Origin: Dehalococcoidia bacterium UBA1141
GTDB taxonomy: Bacteria; Chloroflexota; Dehalococcoidia; Lucifugimonadales; UBA3495
DNA: 62,757 bases
Direction of reading: 5' to 3'
Assembly: GCA_002311385.1 (NCBI GenBank)
Contig: DCAE01000094.1
Span: 71,084 to 133,840 of the forward strand
In this document: one piece after another, positions 26,044 through 34,984 of the stretch
Position numbering within the stretch: the stretch's first letter is position 1
Layout of the letters: every line of letters starts with the position of its first letter
Made by a program: the position numbers and the translations under genes
Notes under the pieces: generated by a model
Told to the model about the DNA's origin: nothing
Database searches by the model: none
Seen by the model: only the letters and a program-made list of their open reading frames with translations

Positions 26044-27222
26044 GTGGCCCAAAGCTCCGAGGCCCGCAGAGCCATAGTCAATACCATTCGCGAGTTCGTG
26101 CGCCGGGAAGTCACCCCCGTGGCCTCCCAGATGGAACACGCCGACGAGTACCCGGTGGAATTAGTGGAGCGGATGAAGGAACTTGGCTTGTTCGGTGCCA
26201 TTATTCCAGAGGAATATGGCGGACTGGAACTGGACATTGGTACCTATGCCTTAATCATTGAAGAGATATGCCGGGGTTGGATGAGCCTGAGTGGGGTTCT
26301 AAACTCCCACCTGATAATGGCCTACATGGTGGCCACCAACGGTACTCAAGACCAAAAGGAACAATATTTGCCATTGATGGCCACCGGAGAGAAACGGGGC
26401 GGCATCTGCATCACTGAACCCAATGCCGGAAGCGACGTGCAGGCTATCGAAACTCGGGCCGTTCGGGATGGCGATGAATACGTGGTCAACGGCTCCAAAA
26501 CCCTCATCACCAACGGTCGACACGGCAACACCTTTGCTCTGGTGACCAAGACCGACCCCAACACCGACCCGCCCCGCCGCGGCATGAGCATCTTCATCGC
26601 CGAAAAGGGCCCTGGGTTCAACGTTACACGGGATGTTCCCAAGCTTGGATATAAGGGCGTGGACACCTGCGAGCTTTCCTTTGACGATTACCGGGTCTCT
26701 GGGGGGAATCTGATTGGCGGTGAGGAAGGCCAGGGTTTCTACCAAATCATGAGCGGCCTGGAAGTAGGCCGGGTGAACGTGGCAGCCCGCTGCGTTGGCA
26801 TCGCCAGGGCAGCCTTGGAAGACTCGATAAAGTACGCCCAACAAAGGAAGACCTTTGGCAAGCCTATCGGCGAACACCAAGCCATCCAGATGATGCTGGC
26901 CAAAATGGCGACGCAGATTCAGGCGGCCCATCTGATGGTCATGCATGCCGCCGACAAGAAGGACCGGGGTGAGCGAGCCGACCTGGAGGCGGGAATGGCC
27001 AAGCTCTTCGCCAGCGAGATGTGCATGCAGGTGGCACTGGACGCTATGCGAATCCACGGCGGCTACGGCTACACTCAGGATTTGAACGTGGAGCGGCACT
27101 TCCGGGACGCTCCGCTGATGCTAATCGGCGAAGGAACTAACGAGATTCAGCAAATTGTCATAGCCCGTAACCTGCTGAAGAATCACCCCTCTGGGGATTT
27201 TCTTTACGACGCAGGCCTGTAG
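26044..27222 (+). CDS. Acyl-CoA dehydrogenase
   Basis: A 392-residue FAD enzyme that introduces a 2,3 double bond into acyl-CoA. Family marks include CITEPNAGSDVQAI (substrate and flavin loop), the helical stretch ending RKTFGKPIGEHQAIQ, and the C-terminal IHGGYGYTQDLNVER and IGEGTNEIQ, which holds the usual catalytic glutamate. The start is GTG at 26044 with GAGGA six bases upstream. It heads a plus-strand run with an MmgE/PrpD gene and a CaiB CoA-transferase, which suggests a CoA-linked acid degradation pathway. Substrate chain length is not readable. Confidence 0.92.
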   Translation: MAQSSEARRAIVNTIREFVRREVTPVASQMEHADEYPVELVERMKELGLFGAIIPEEYGGLELDIGTYALIIEEICRGWMSLSGVLNSHLIMAYMVATNGTQDQKEQYLPLMATGEKRGGICITEPNAGSDVQAIETRAVRDGDEYVVNGSKTLITNGRHGNTFALVTKTDPNTDPPRRGMSIFIAEKGPGFNVTRDVPKLGYKGVDTCELSFDDYRVSGGNLIGGEEGQGFYQIMSGLEVGRVNVAARCVGIARAALEDSIKYAQQRKTFGKPIGEHQAIQMMLAKMATQIQAAHLMVMHAADKKDRGERADLEAGMAKLFASEMCMQVALDAMRIHGGYGYTQDLNVERHFRDAPLMLIGEGTNEIQQIVIARNLLKNHPSGDFLYDAGL

Positions 27223-27278
27223 CGGCAGGCTATTAGAAAAAGATTGCCCAGTAATTCGGCAAATACAGGGGAACAAAG

Positions 27279-28676
27279 ATGGTACGCACCAACAAAGATG
27301 CAGGCATTACCGAAACGCTGGCCAAGTTTTCAGCGGAACTAACCTACGAAGACCTGACCCCAGAGGCAGTAGATTGGGCCAAATATCTGTGCCTGGATTT
27401 CGCCGGAGTTACACTCAGCGGCTCTACCACGCCTTCGGCTAAAACCGTGGTAGAGGCTTTGGAAGGGATTCAGCGGCCCGGGCCTTCCGCCATTGTGGGC
27501 ACGTCGGTGCGGGTTTTGCCCGAGTACGCCGCCATGGCCAACGGAATCGCATTTCACAGCGTCGAACTCGATGACATAAACAACGAGGCTTCCCTCCATC
27601 CTGGAGTCGTAGCCTATCCCACCGCTCTGGCGATGGCCGATATGTCTGAGGTTAACGGCAGAGATTTTATCTCGGCTGTAGTGGCCGGATATGACGTGAT
27701 TGTGCGCCTTGGCCGTGCGTTAAAACCGGCCGAGCACTACGGCCGGGGCTTCCATCCCACGGCCACTTGCGGGACATTCGGAGCAGCAACTATCGCAGCA
27801 CGGTTGTTGGGCCTGAAAGATGAACGCTTTAATTACGCTTTGGGCATCGCTGGCAGCCAGACATCGGGCAGCATGGAATACTTAGCGCAAGGGGCATGGA
27901 CCAAACGATTCCATCCCGGCTGGTCCTCCCACAGTGGCATCTGGGCTGCCATTTTGGCTCGCTCCGGTTACATCGGCCCAACCACCATCCTCGAAGGCCG
28001 GGACGGATTCTTGAACGCCTACTCCGGCGACCCCGACCCAGAATCGGTGTTACGTGACTTAGGTGAGGAATATCTGGTTACTCGCACCGGTGTTAAGCCC
28101 CATTCCTGTTGCCGTTACAATCAAGGGCCCATCGATTGCCTATTGGACTTAAAGAATACTCACAACATCCAACACCAGGACGTTGAAGAAGTGCGGATTG
28201 GAATGCTAAGCGCTGGCTGGGGTCTGGTTGCCGCCCCGGAAGAATATAAGAGGAACCCAACGTCGGTGGTGGACATGCAGTTCAGCATGCCCTTCAGCGC
28301 TGCCGCAGCACTGGTTTATGGCCGGGCTTCGCTGGCCGAGTACGCTCCAGGCGTCCCGGAACGAGCCGAGGTCAAGAACATCATGGACCGGACCCGGTGC
28401 GTCGCTGACCCTCAGTTGGACGCCGCCTACCCCAAGCAATTTCGCGCATGGGCTGAAGTGCAGACCAAAGACGGTCGAAGCGTCCGTAGCGACATCGAAT
28501 ACCCCAAGGGCGACCCTGAAAACGCACTCAGTTGGGACGAGATGAAAGAGAAGTTCCTGAGTATTTCATCGCCGGTGATATCAGCCAACCGCCAATCGGA
28601 AATCATCGCCAGGATTGGGTCGCTGGAAGAGATGACCGACGCCCGCGAGTTAGCGGCGCTGCTGGTCACTGAGTAG
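27279..28676 (+). CDS. MmgE/PrpD family protein
   Basis: A 465-residue protein of the 2-methylcitrate dehydratase/cis-aconitate decarboxylase superfamily. Recognisable stretches are AKYLCLDFAGVTLSGS near the N-terminus, HSVELDDINNEASLHPG, GYDVIVRLGRA, FHPTATCGTFGAA and the VKPHSCCRYNQG segment. The family acts on tricarboxylates or related hydroxy acids by dehydration, isomerisation or decarboxylation. No methylcitrate synthase is nearby, so a propionate role is not supported. It lies between acyl-CoA dehydrogenase and CaiB transferase. A second member is at 35525-36883. Confidence 0.87.
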   Translation: MVRTNKDAGITETLAKFSAELTYEDLTPEAVDWAKYLCLDFAGVTLSGSTTPSAKTVVEALEGIQRPGPSAIVGTSVRVLPEYAAMANGIAFHSVELDDINNEASLHPGVVAYPTALAMADMSEVNGRDFISAVVAGYDVIVRLGRALKPAEHYGRGFHPTATCGTFGAATIAARLLGLKDERFNYALGIAGSQTSGSMEYLAQGAWTKRFHPGWSSHSGIWAAILARSGYIGPTTILEGRDGFLNAYSGDPDPESVLRDLGEEYLVTRTGVKPHSCCRYNQGPIDCLLDLKNTHNIQHQDVEEVRIGMLSAGWGLVAAPEEYKRNPTSVVDMQFSMPFSAAAALVYGRASLAEYAPGVPERAEVKNIMDRTRCVADPQLDAAYPKQFRAWAEVQTKDGRSVRSDIEYPKGDPENALSWDEMKEKFLSISSPVISANRQSEIIARIGSLEEMTDARELAALLVTE

Positions 28677-28683
28677 GTGGTGG

Positions 28684-28727
28684 CGCCGAAATCCCCCCAA
28701 CCCCGCTTTCCAAATGAGGGCTTTTTG
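28684..28727. repeat. Hairpin element with AAATCCCCCC core
   Basis: GGCGCCGAAATCCCCCC is followed after a short spacer by an imperfect complementary AGGGCTTTTT. The same GGTGGCG(C)-GAAATCCCCC start occurs at 33728-33741, and a related hairpin lies at 51201-51238. It looks like a dispersed short repeat in the gap before the CaiB gene. Confidence 0.45.
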
Positions 28728-28761
28728 GCAGGCTGCAGGCTGGAGATAGCGAGTTTGTGAT

Positions 28762-29964
28762 ATGAGCCTGCCATTAGAAGGCGTTAGGATTCTGGAGCTT
28801 TCCCAGGCCATAGCCGGGCCCTTCGCCGCCCGCACCCTGGGAGACTTGGGCGCCGAGATTATAAAGGTTGAGCAGCCAGGGGTGGGCGACATGTCCCGCA
28901 GGATGGGGCCCCACTTCTTGGGCGGGGAAAGCGCCTACTACCTGAATTTCAATCGCAACAAGCGCGGCATCACTCTAGATCTGCGCAAGCCCGAGGGCAG
29001 ACAGGTTTTCTACCGCCTCACCAGCGTCTCCGATGTGGTGTTCGACGCCTTCCGGCCCACCGTGCTCCCCAGGATGGGCTTGGAATACGCCAGCCTGAAA
29101 GAAGCGAATCCGACCATTATCTCGTGCTCCTTGTCGGCGTTCGGACAGGAAGGGCCCTACCGGGACCGACCCGGCTTCGACGGCATCGTCCAAGCCATGG
29201 GCGGAGGCATGAGCGTCACTGGGCGGGAAGGTGAGCCGCCGGTGTTCATGGGTTTCCCCGTGGGGGACTTGGTAGGCGGCTACGTGGCGGCTTTGGGCAT
29301 ATCCTCGGCGCTTTACGGGCGACGGGAAACCGGAGAAGGCAGGCGTTTGGACATCAGTTTGCTGGATGTGCAGGTGGCGCTTCAGGGACACTTGGGCCAG
29401 TTCTACCTTGTGTCCGGCCAAGTGCCCAAGCCCATCGGCTCCAGCCATCCGGCCAACCTTCCCGTGGGCGCTTACCAGGCCAAGGACGGTTCCTACATTC
29501 AAGTTCATTGCGCCAGCCAGGAGTTTGCCATGCGCCTGCTGGAGATGGTAAGTACCGAGACAGTAGGCAACCCAGAGCTGTTCACCGACCCCCGATTCGC
29601 AACCCAAGCCGACCGGATGGCCAACCGGGATGCCTTGGACCAAGTCCTGTCAGAGGCTTTCGCCACCAAAGACCGTCAGGAGTGGGTGTACCTGTGTGAG
29701 AAGTGGAGTGTGCCGGGAGGTCCGGTCAACAATATCGCCGAAGCCCTATCCGATCCTCAGGTCCTGCTCCGGGATATGGTAGTGGATATGAAACATCCGG
29801 TTGCTGGCGAGTATAAGACCGTGGGCAACCCGATAAAGTCGGGAGAGCCGGACCAATTCAGTCCGCCTCCAACTTTGGGTCAAGACACGGATGACGTATT
29901 GGGAGCATTGCTGGGTTATCGCACCAACCAGATTCAAGAGTTGCGAGATGCCGAAGTAATCTAG
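28762..29964 (+). CDS. CaiB/BaiF family CoA-transferase
   Basis: A 400-residue class III CoA-transferase, moving CoA between an acyl-CoA donor and a carboxylic acid through an aspartyl-CoA anhydride. The N-terminus has LEGVRILELSQAIAGPFAA and LGDLGAEIIKVE, both family hallmarks, and Asp169 in GFPVGDLVGG sits where the catalytic aspartate of formyl-CoA transferase lies. No strong ribosome-binding site precedes the ATG at 28762. Position after acyl-CoA dehydrogenase and MmgE/PrpD suggests it activates the substrate or recycles CoA in that pathway. Confidence 0.9.
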   Translation: MSLPLEGVRILELSQAIAGPFAARTLGDLGAEIIKVEQPGVGDMSRRMGPHFLGGESAYYLNFNRNKRGITLDLRKPEGRQVFYRLTSVSDVVFDAFRPTVLPRMGLEYASLKEANPTIISCSLSAFGQEGPYRDRPGFDGIVQAMGGGMSVTGREGEPPVFMGFPVGDLVGGYVAALGISSALYGRRETGEGRRLDISLLDVQVALQGHLGQFYLVSGQVPKPIGSSHPANLPVGAYQAKDGSYIQVHCASQEFAMRLLEMVSTETVGNPELFTDPRFATQADRMANRDALDQVLSEAFATKDRQEWVYLCEKWSVPGGPVNNIAEALSDPQVLLRDMVVDMKHPVAGEYKTVGNPIKSGEPDQFSPPPTLGQDTDDVLGALLGYRTNQIQELRDAEVI

Positions 29965-29987
29965 GTAGCATTTTATTGCCATTATTC

Positions 29988-30014
29988 CGTTCGTCCTAAG
30001 CCAGTCGAAGGATA
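29988..30014 (-). repeat. REP-like element
   Basis: CGTTCGTCCTAAGCCAGTCG followed by AAGGAT, the inverted form of the element at 13095. It lies 24 bases after the CaiB stop codon. Confidence 0.65.
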
Positions 30015-30114
30015 TTCAACACCTGGTGCACTTAGGCGGACCTCACTACCTACACAGATACCAGGGCTCATGGTGAAGTTGCTAAATTACCTAACTTGCT
30101 CTAGATATGGAGTT

Positions 30115-30139
30115 GGTTCGACAAGCTCACCACGAACGG
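30115..30139 (+). repeat. REP-like element
   Basis: GGTTCGACAAGCTCACCACG followed by AACGG, the same family, opposite orientation to the copy at 29988. Confidence 0.65.
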
Positions 30140-30388
30140 TATTAGACAGCGGAATTAGGGCGCGGCATTAACGACTGGTAACACCCAGCAGCATTAATAA
30201 GTGATATTAACTAGCGGTAGTAACGAGAGGGATTAACGAACGATGGTGAATAGCCGAGATTAAAACCCGTGATATTTACAAGTAGTGCAGACGGGCTATT
30301 CGGTACTACACGACTGCAAGACTTTTACAGCACCACTTCAAGTTAGAAGCCAATCATGGTCAGCGGCAGAAGTTAACAAGGAGGCACC

Positions 30389-31315
30389 ATGGCTACAAAC
30401 GCAAACATCGGGATTTTAGTGCCCGGCGCATTTGCCGGGAATCCACCGGCGCTGGACGAGTACAGCCAGTTCTTCCGCAGCACCGAAGAATTGGGATTCC
30501 ACTCTCTGTGGGTCATCGACCGAGTCTTTCACGGCATTAACATCATCGACCCTCTTTTGTTATTGACCTGTGCCGCCACAGTCACATCACGGGTGCGACT
30601 GGGCACGGCAGTCTATCTGTTCGTGCTGCGAAACCCAGTGTTGGCCGCAAAGACCATTGCGACGCTGGATTATTTGTCAGCCGGACGGGTCACCTTGGGC
30701 ATTTCGCTGGGCGGGCGCGACAACGAGTTCGAACCGTTAGGAGTATCCATGAAACGCCGAGTCAGCCGGTTCGAAGAGGGTCTGGCTCTCATGCGGCAGC
30801 TTTTTACCGAGAAGGATGTTACGTTCCATGGCCGTCACTTCAACGTGGATAACGTGAATGTTGACCCCAAACCGGTGCAGAAGCCGAGCTTGCCGATAAT
30901 CATGGGTGGATCTGCCGATGCTGCCTTGAAGCGCAGCGCCGAGCTAGGCGACGGTTGGGTCGCTGGAGGGACATCCAGCCCAGAATTGTTCGGGGAGGCT
31001 TGGCAAAAAGTTCGTGGTTACGCCCAAGCCGCTGGTAAGAACCCCGACTGCTTGGAATCAGCGAAGCTGATATACGTCAACGTGGGCGACGACCGCCAGA
31101 AGTGCAAAGAGGAGCTTGAGGCTTTCACACACCCCTACTACGGTCCTCAATACGACGTGGAAAACTTCTGCGCGTTTGGGTCGGCCGCCGATTGCGCCGC
31201 CAAGATTCAGCCCTACATAGACGCCGGGGCAAAAACCATGATGCTCGGCCCGGCTTGGCCCGACGTGGCACAGATTACCCGCATCGCCAAAGAGGTTTTG
31301 CCTCTGCTCAAGTGA
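30389..31315 (+). CDS. LLM-class flavin/F420-dependent oxidoreductase
   Basis: A 308-residue luciferase-like TIM-barrel protein: EELGFHSLWVIDRVF, SRVRLGTAVYLFVLRNP, AKTIATLDYLSAGRVTLGISLGGRDNEFEPLG and ELGDGWVAGG. It resembles F420-type members more than classical luciferase. AAGGAGG four bases upstream gives a strong translation start at ATG 30389. It stands alone on its strand, convergent with the hydantoinase gene; a role in the same catabolic pathway is only a guess. Confidence 0.85.
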   Translation: MATNANIGILVPGAFAGNPPALDEYSQFFRSTEELGFHSLWVIDRVFHGINIIDPLLLLTCAATVTSRVRLGTAVYLFVLRNPVLAAKTIATLDYLSAGRVTLGISLGGRDNEFEPLGVSMKRRVSRFEEGLALMRQLFTEKDVTFHGRHFNVDNVNVDPKPVQKPSLPIIMGGSADAALKRSAELGDGWVAGGTSSPELFGEAWQKVRGYAQAAGKNPDCLESAKLIYVNVGDDRQKCKEELEAFTHPYYGPQYDVENFCAFGSAADCAAKIQPYIDAGAKTMMLGPAWPDVAQITRIAKEVLPLLK

Positions 31316-31374
31316 TGATGCCTACTTTCCGGCCACGCAGGGAATTCACCATAGCGACACTCCCCGGAATGACA

Positions 31375-31398
31375 CTTCGACGAGCTCAGGGCAAACGG
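31375..31398 (+). repeat. REP-like element
   Basis: CTTCGACGAGCTCAGGGCAA then ACGG, a variant of the dispersed family, directly preceded by CCCCGGAATGACA, which resembles the end of the separate ATTCCGGCG-type element seen at 51148. Confidence 0.55.
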
Positions 31399-31405
31399 AG
31401 ATTTT

Positions 31406-32845
31406 TTAGCAAGCTGGCCTGGCCAGGACACTGGGAGAGACCTTTCGGTTTAGCCAGCGACCGTCGGAGGCGCTGCCCAGCAGTTGGCCGTTCTCCACGA
31501 TTACCTTCCCTCTGAGGATGGTAGTCACCGGATATCCGGTGGTCTGGAATCCCTCCCAGATGGAGTAGTCGGAGTCGGCGTGGAGGTCGTCCAAGGTCAG
31601 CTTCTTGTTGGCGTCGGGGTCGAAAAGGACGATATCTGCGTCGCTACCCACGGCTATAGCCCCTTTTTGCGGGTACATACCCAGGATTTTGGCAGCGTTC
31701 GTCGATGTGATCTCCGCAAAACGTTCCAGTGAGATTCTTCCGGTGGACACCATTTTGGCGTAGGTGACCGGCATGCGGGTTTCGATTCCGTTGTGGCCAC
31801 CGCAAAGGGTGGTCACCGTATCCCCGGACAGCTTCACGTCTTTATAGGTTGTCCATTCATCTGTGGCCGTGGTGCACATCGGTCCGTCTACCAGTCCCTG
31901 TTGCAGAGCATCCCGGTCTTTTGCGAACTTGATGGCGGGGTAGGTGTGTATCGCCAGTCCTTCTGGTTTCTTATAGTCTTCGCAGGTAAACTCCAGGTAG
32001 TTGTGCAATGTTTCGCCGTAGATGGGCAGTTGTTTGGCCCTGGCTTCCGCGACTGCTATCACTCCCTCTTCGGCTGTGGTGTGGACGAAATAGATGCCGG
32101 TCTCGGTCTGTTCGGCCAACCGGATGACTTTTCTAAAGGCCAGGTCTTCGGAGATGTTGTTGTGCACCAAGTGCAGGTTATAGCCTTGGTCCCGACCTTC
32201 CCGCTTCAGCTTCTCTTCCATGTAGGTAACGATATCGTCTTCCTCGGCGTGAACGGCCATGATGCCGCCAGCCTTGGCTACCTCCTGAAATATCTCCCAC
32301 AAGTGGCCGGTGGGACAGCGGGCGAAGAAGGTGGTAAATATCTTGAAGCTGGCCACGCCGGACTCGATCGCCTCACCGATTTCGCCTATTGTCTGAGGAG
32401 ACACCGCTCCGGCCAGAATGTAGTGGAAGGCAAAGTCGGTGTAGGAATGGCCCTCGAACAACCTTCGGCGGGCGTCCACCAGACCCATTATTGGGTCTGC
32501 GGGAGGCGCTTGACCAGCGGTGAGGGGAAGGTTGCCAGCGAAATCAATGAAGGTTGTAACCCCGCCAAAGGCCGCCGCTCTGCTGGCTGACTCCGGTGGC
32601 TGGGTATAGACCTCGGTCTTGCCACCAGCCCAGTAATCAGGGACATTCACGCCAATGTGTGTATGGGGCTCAATACCGCCAGGCAAGACTATCTTGCCGT
32701 TGGCGTCGATAGTTCTTTTGGCTTCCACTTCCAGGGTACCGGGAGCTGCGATAACTGCGATCTGCTCGCCTTGAATTCCCACATCCTTCTCTCCCGCCCC
32801 GTCGGGAGTGACCACATTTCCGCCTCGGATTATCAAGTCCAACAT
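31406..32845 (-). CDS. hydA: Dihydropyrimidinase / D-hydantoinase
   Basis: A cyclic amidohydrolase that opens dihydropyrimidine or hydantoin rings. All ligands of the binuclear metal site are visible: His61 and His63 in EPHTHIG, the carboxylated Lys168 in ASFKIF, His199 in MAVHAEED, His255 in FVHTTAEE and Asp329 in TATDEW. Length of 479 residues is typical. AGGAGG six bases upstream supports ATG 32845. Two alpha/beta hydrolases lie upstream on the same strand. The enzyme may serve pyrimidine breakdown or hydrolyse other cyclic amides. Confidence 0.9.
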   Translation of the reverse strand: MLDLIIRGGNVVTPDGAGEKDVGIQGEQIAVIAAPGTLEVEAKRTIDANGKIVLPGGIEPHTHIGVNVPDYWAGGKTEVYTQPPESASRAAAFGGVTTFIDFAGNLPLTAGQAPPADPIMGLVDARRRLFEGHSYTDFAFHYILAGAVSPQTIGEIGEAIESGVASFKIFTTFFARCPTGHLWEIFQEVAKAGGIMAVHAEEDDIVTYMEEKLKREGRDQGYNLHLVHNNISEDLAFRKVIRLAEQTETGIYFVHTTAEEGVIAVAEARAKQLPIYGETLHNYLEFTCEDYKKPEGLAIHTYPAIKFAKDRDALQQGLVDGPMCTTATDEWTTYKDVKLSGDTVTTLCGGHNGIETRMPVTYAKMVSTGRISLERFAEITSTNAAKILGMYPQKGAIAVGSDADIVLFDPDANKKLTLDDLHADSDYSIWEGFQTTGYPVTTILRGKVIVENGQLLGSASDGRWLNRKVSPSVLARPAC

Positions 32846-32914
32846 ATTCGGCCTCCTGATGTGGATATTTCTTAACTCAGAGAATCGGTGTCCGTCTAAT
32901 CGAGATTTAGAGAC

Positions 32915-33640
32915 TCAGGCGGGAATGGACGCTGCCAATGTTTCTGGAATCCACTCGCTGAGCAGCGCTTCCAGTTCGTCTTTGCACTCTTCCAGCCGGT
33001 GCTCGGCGCCCTCGAACAAGACAAGTTTTTTCGGCTCTTGAGCCCATTCGTAGATTTGCTCTGCGCATCTGGGAGGCAACCGGGTATCGGCTTTCCCGTG
33101 GACCACCAACAGGGGTATCGGCGAGAGCATCCCGGCCATATTGGCCCCGTAGGTCTGCGGAGACAAAGCCACCACACCTTTTACGTGGGAAGCTGCTACC
33201 CCGGTAGCTATCACTACTGCTCCGCCGAAGGAGTGACCCACTAAAACTACCGGTTTGTGACCCAATTCTTTCATGAACGCTATTCCGGCGAGAAGGTCGA
33301 GAACGCATTCTTCCATAGAGTTGGGTTCCCGGTAATCCAAGCGCAAAGAGGTGATACTTTGTTCCTTGAAAGACTCGGCCAGCCGAGCGTAGGTGCCGGG
33401 TCCGGGCCCTCCGAACCCTCCTCTGGCGCCGCAGACCCAAATAACCCCTTGCTCCGAGCCTTCCACCTGATGAAGGATGCCTTTTAATTCCCCGCGATTA
33501 GTCTGAAACACCAGACCTTGACCCGGACCTTCGTCGTGGGCCGGGCCGCCCAGAACTTTATCGATGTGCATGGTTTCTTGTTCTTGTGCACCATCCTGGG
33601 TTTGGGAGTCATTGGGCATTTGGAAGTCTTCCGGGGCCAT
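32915..33640 (-). CDS. Alpha/beta hydrolase (dienelactone hydrolase-like)
   Basis: A 241-residue protein with a hydrophilic N-terminal stretch of about 40 residues and then an alpha/beta-hydrolase core. Ser137 in GHSFGG, Asp185 in HGKADTRLP and His214 in GAEHRLEE make a full triad. The small cap-less layout suits dienelactone hydrolases and short esterases. GAGG seven bases upstream supports the ATG at 33640. It lies 69 bases upstream of the hydantoinase and may share its transcript. Confidence 0.8.
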   Translation of the reverse strand: MAPEDFQMPNDSQTQDGAQEQETMHIDKVLGGPAHDEGPGQGLVFQTNRGELKGILHQVEGSEQGVIWVCGARGGFGGPGPGTYARLAESFKEQSITSLRLDYREPNSMEECVLDLLAGIAFMKELGHKPVVLVGHSFGGAVVIATGVAASHVKGVVALSPQTYGANMAGMLSPIPLLVVHGKADTRLPPRCAEQIYEWAQEPKKLVLFEGAEHRLEECKDELEALLSEWIPETLAASIPA

Positions 33641-33727
33641 ACAGGTACCTCAAGTTGATTCGCAAGGTTTCAGGTCCGCAGCCTGTCAGGCATAGGGCCG
33701 GGAATCTAACGGCAGTCGATGGAGGTG

Positions 33728-33765
33728 GCGCGAAATCCCCCTTTTAGAAAGGGGGACTTTTCTGT
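33728..33765. repeat. Hairpin element AAATCCCCCTTTT/AAAGGGGGACTT
   Basis: CCCCC (33737-33741) pairs with GGGGG (33751-33755) with a T/A-rich inner stem, followed by ACTTTTCT on the plus strand. It could work as a weak terminator, but the flanking genes read the minus strand, where no U-run follows. It is better read as a dispersed palindrome related to 28684. Confidence 0.5.
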
Positions 33766-33820
33766 GCGTTTGTTGCTAACAGTTAGCCGCCAATATTAAG
33801 TCAATTGTTATTTTGAACGG

Positions 33821-34660
33821 TTATTTTAAGAAAGCAGTGATCTGTGTGATGAAATCTTTGGGGTTGTCTTCAAAGACCATGTGGCCAGCACTGCTAACCT
33901 GAACCAGCTTGCCTTGGGCTAGAGTCTGTTCCATTTCTTTGGCCATTTCAGCGCTAAGAGTGTCGGTATCCGCGCCGCGAACGATCAACGTGGGACAGGT
34001 GATGTTACGCACCGCTGGCCAAAGGTCGGCAGGCGGCGCACCAGTACCATGACGCCTCTGCTCCCGAACTTCCAGGTCGTAGCGCCAACCGACCTTTCCG
34101 TTGGGCAATTCTTTCGTAGCATAGGTCAAACGCCGGCGCAAAACTTCATCCGAAGCAAATCGATTTTGTTTGCTCATGTACACGATAACATCTTCGAAGG
34201 TATCGAATTCTTCCGGGACTGCTCTCATCTCCTGAGTGATGCGGTCACCACCCGCCGGGCCTACCTTGGGGCCAATGTCCACAATGACGAGTTTTTCCAG
34301 GGTTTCAGGATATTGGCCAGCGTAGGCCATGCTGTTTCGTCCACCCATGGAGTGTCCAATCAATATAAATTTCTCCAAATCCAATGCCTGGGTGAAGCCC
34401 CGTAGGTCGGCGACGAATGAGTCGGTGGAGTAGTCTCCGCCGGGAGCCCAATCCGTGTCACCTCGTCCTCGCTGGTCCAAAGCCAAGACGTGGTAGTCAG
34501 AGCACAAGGCGGCGGAAACATCGTCCCAAGAGTGGGCGTGACCCCGCAGTCCGTGTAGCATCACCAAGGGTGTTTTGCCAGCGGTGCCCCAGTCCAGGTA
34601 GTGTAGCTTCAGTCCGTTGGCCTCAACCGTCATATCCTGAGGTTTAACTCTGGTCGTCAT
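33821..34660 (-). CDS. Alpha/beta hydrolase
   Basis: A 279-residue alpha/beta-hydrolase fold enzyme. Motifs: MLHGLRGHAHSW oxyanion region, DQRGRGDTD, nucleophile elbow GHSMGG (Ser104), an aspartate in RGADTDTL and the histidine in SSAGHMVFED. The open frame reaches 34780, but GGGAGG six bases before the ATG at 34660 and the typical MTVEANGLKLHYLDWG opening decide the start. The substrate is unknown; relatives hydrolyse esters, halides or C-C bonds. A 180-base gap separates it from the next hydrolase on the same strand. Confidence 0.85.
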   Translation of the reverse strand: MTTRVKPQDMTVEANGLKLHYLDWGTAGKTPLVMLHGLRGHAHSWDDVSAALCSDYHVLALDQRGRGDTDWAPGGDYSTDSFVADLRGFTQALDLEKFILIGHSMGGRNSMAYAGQYPETLEKLVIVDIGPKVGPAGGDRITQEMRAVPEEFDTFEDVIVYMSKQNRFASDEVLRRRLTYATKELPNGKVGWRYDLEVREQRRHGTGAPPADLWPAVRNITCPTLIVRGADTDTLSAEMAKEMEQTLAQGKLVQVSSAGHMVFEDNPKDFITQITAFLK

Positions 34661-34984
34661 GGTCGCCCTCCCAACTTGTTTATTGAATATGTTGATTGAA
34701 CATGGAAAGTTTCTTGTTAATACGTCCCAATCTGTCCGGTAATTTGGTGGCGACAGTGTAGCACAACTATTGGTCACCACTTGCCCAGCGTCCCTTACCG
34801 ATAATGCCGCGAAGAAGCAAGACCAGCTGTGAGGCGTTTGAAACTTATGGTTCCCCTGGAGAGATTTGACACTTTGCGCTTATCGACCTAGAGTTCGTTG
34901 GGTTCACTCGGTTGCTTTTTTTCGATCCGTCAAAATCAATCCATGCAATTATGCCAGTTGATGTTGCGTGGGAGTAACTGCAGT
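34661..34984. other. Divergent intergenic region upstream of the lipoprotein
   Basis: The gap separates the minus-strand hydrolase from the plus-strand lipoprotein. It holds the promoter listed next and, near 34967, a GGGAG ten bases before the lipoprotein ATG. No other gene or repeat is seen. Confidence 0.5.
34866..34894 (+). promoter_or_regulatory. Sigma70-type promoter for the lipoprotein gene
   Basis: A perfect TTGACA (34866-34871), 17-base spacer and TAGAGT (34889-34894, four of six). A start near 34901 would exclude translation from the upstream in-frame start at 34898 and supports the ATG at 34985. Confidence 0.5.

Larger units (their letters stand above)
29965..30388. other. Repeat-containing intergenic region
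   Basis: A 424-base gap without a gene. It carries two REP-like elements (29988-30014 and 30115-30139) in opposite orientation. Between about 30165 and 30260 short related words such as ATTAACGA, ATTAATAAG and ATTAACTAG recur, forming an AT-rich degenerate array. AAGGAGG at 30378-30384 is the ribosome-binding site of the next gene. No clear promoter. Confidence 0.6.

Noticed and set aside
27279..28676. 2-methylcitrate dehydratase of propionate metabolism (prpD)
   Set aside because: No prpB, prpC or acs-type partner is present, so only the superfamily can be claimed.
33737..33755. Rho-independent terminator of the 33821 hydrolase
   Set aside because: The U-run is on the plus strand, opposite to the genes, and the sequence belongs to a dispersed hairpin family.
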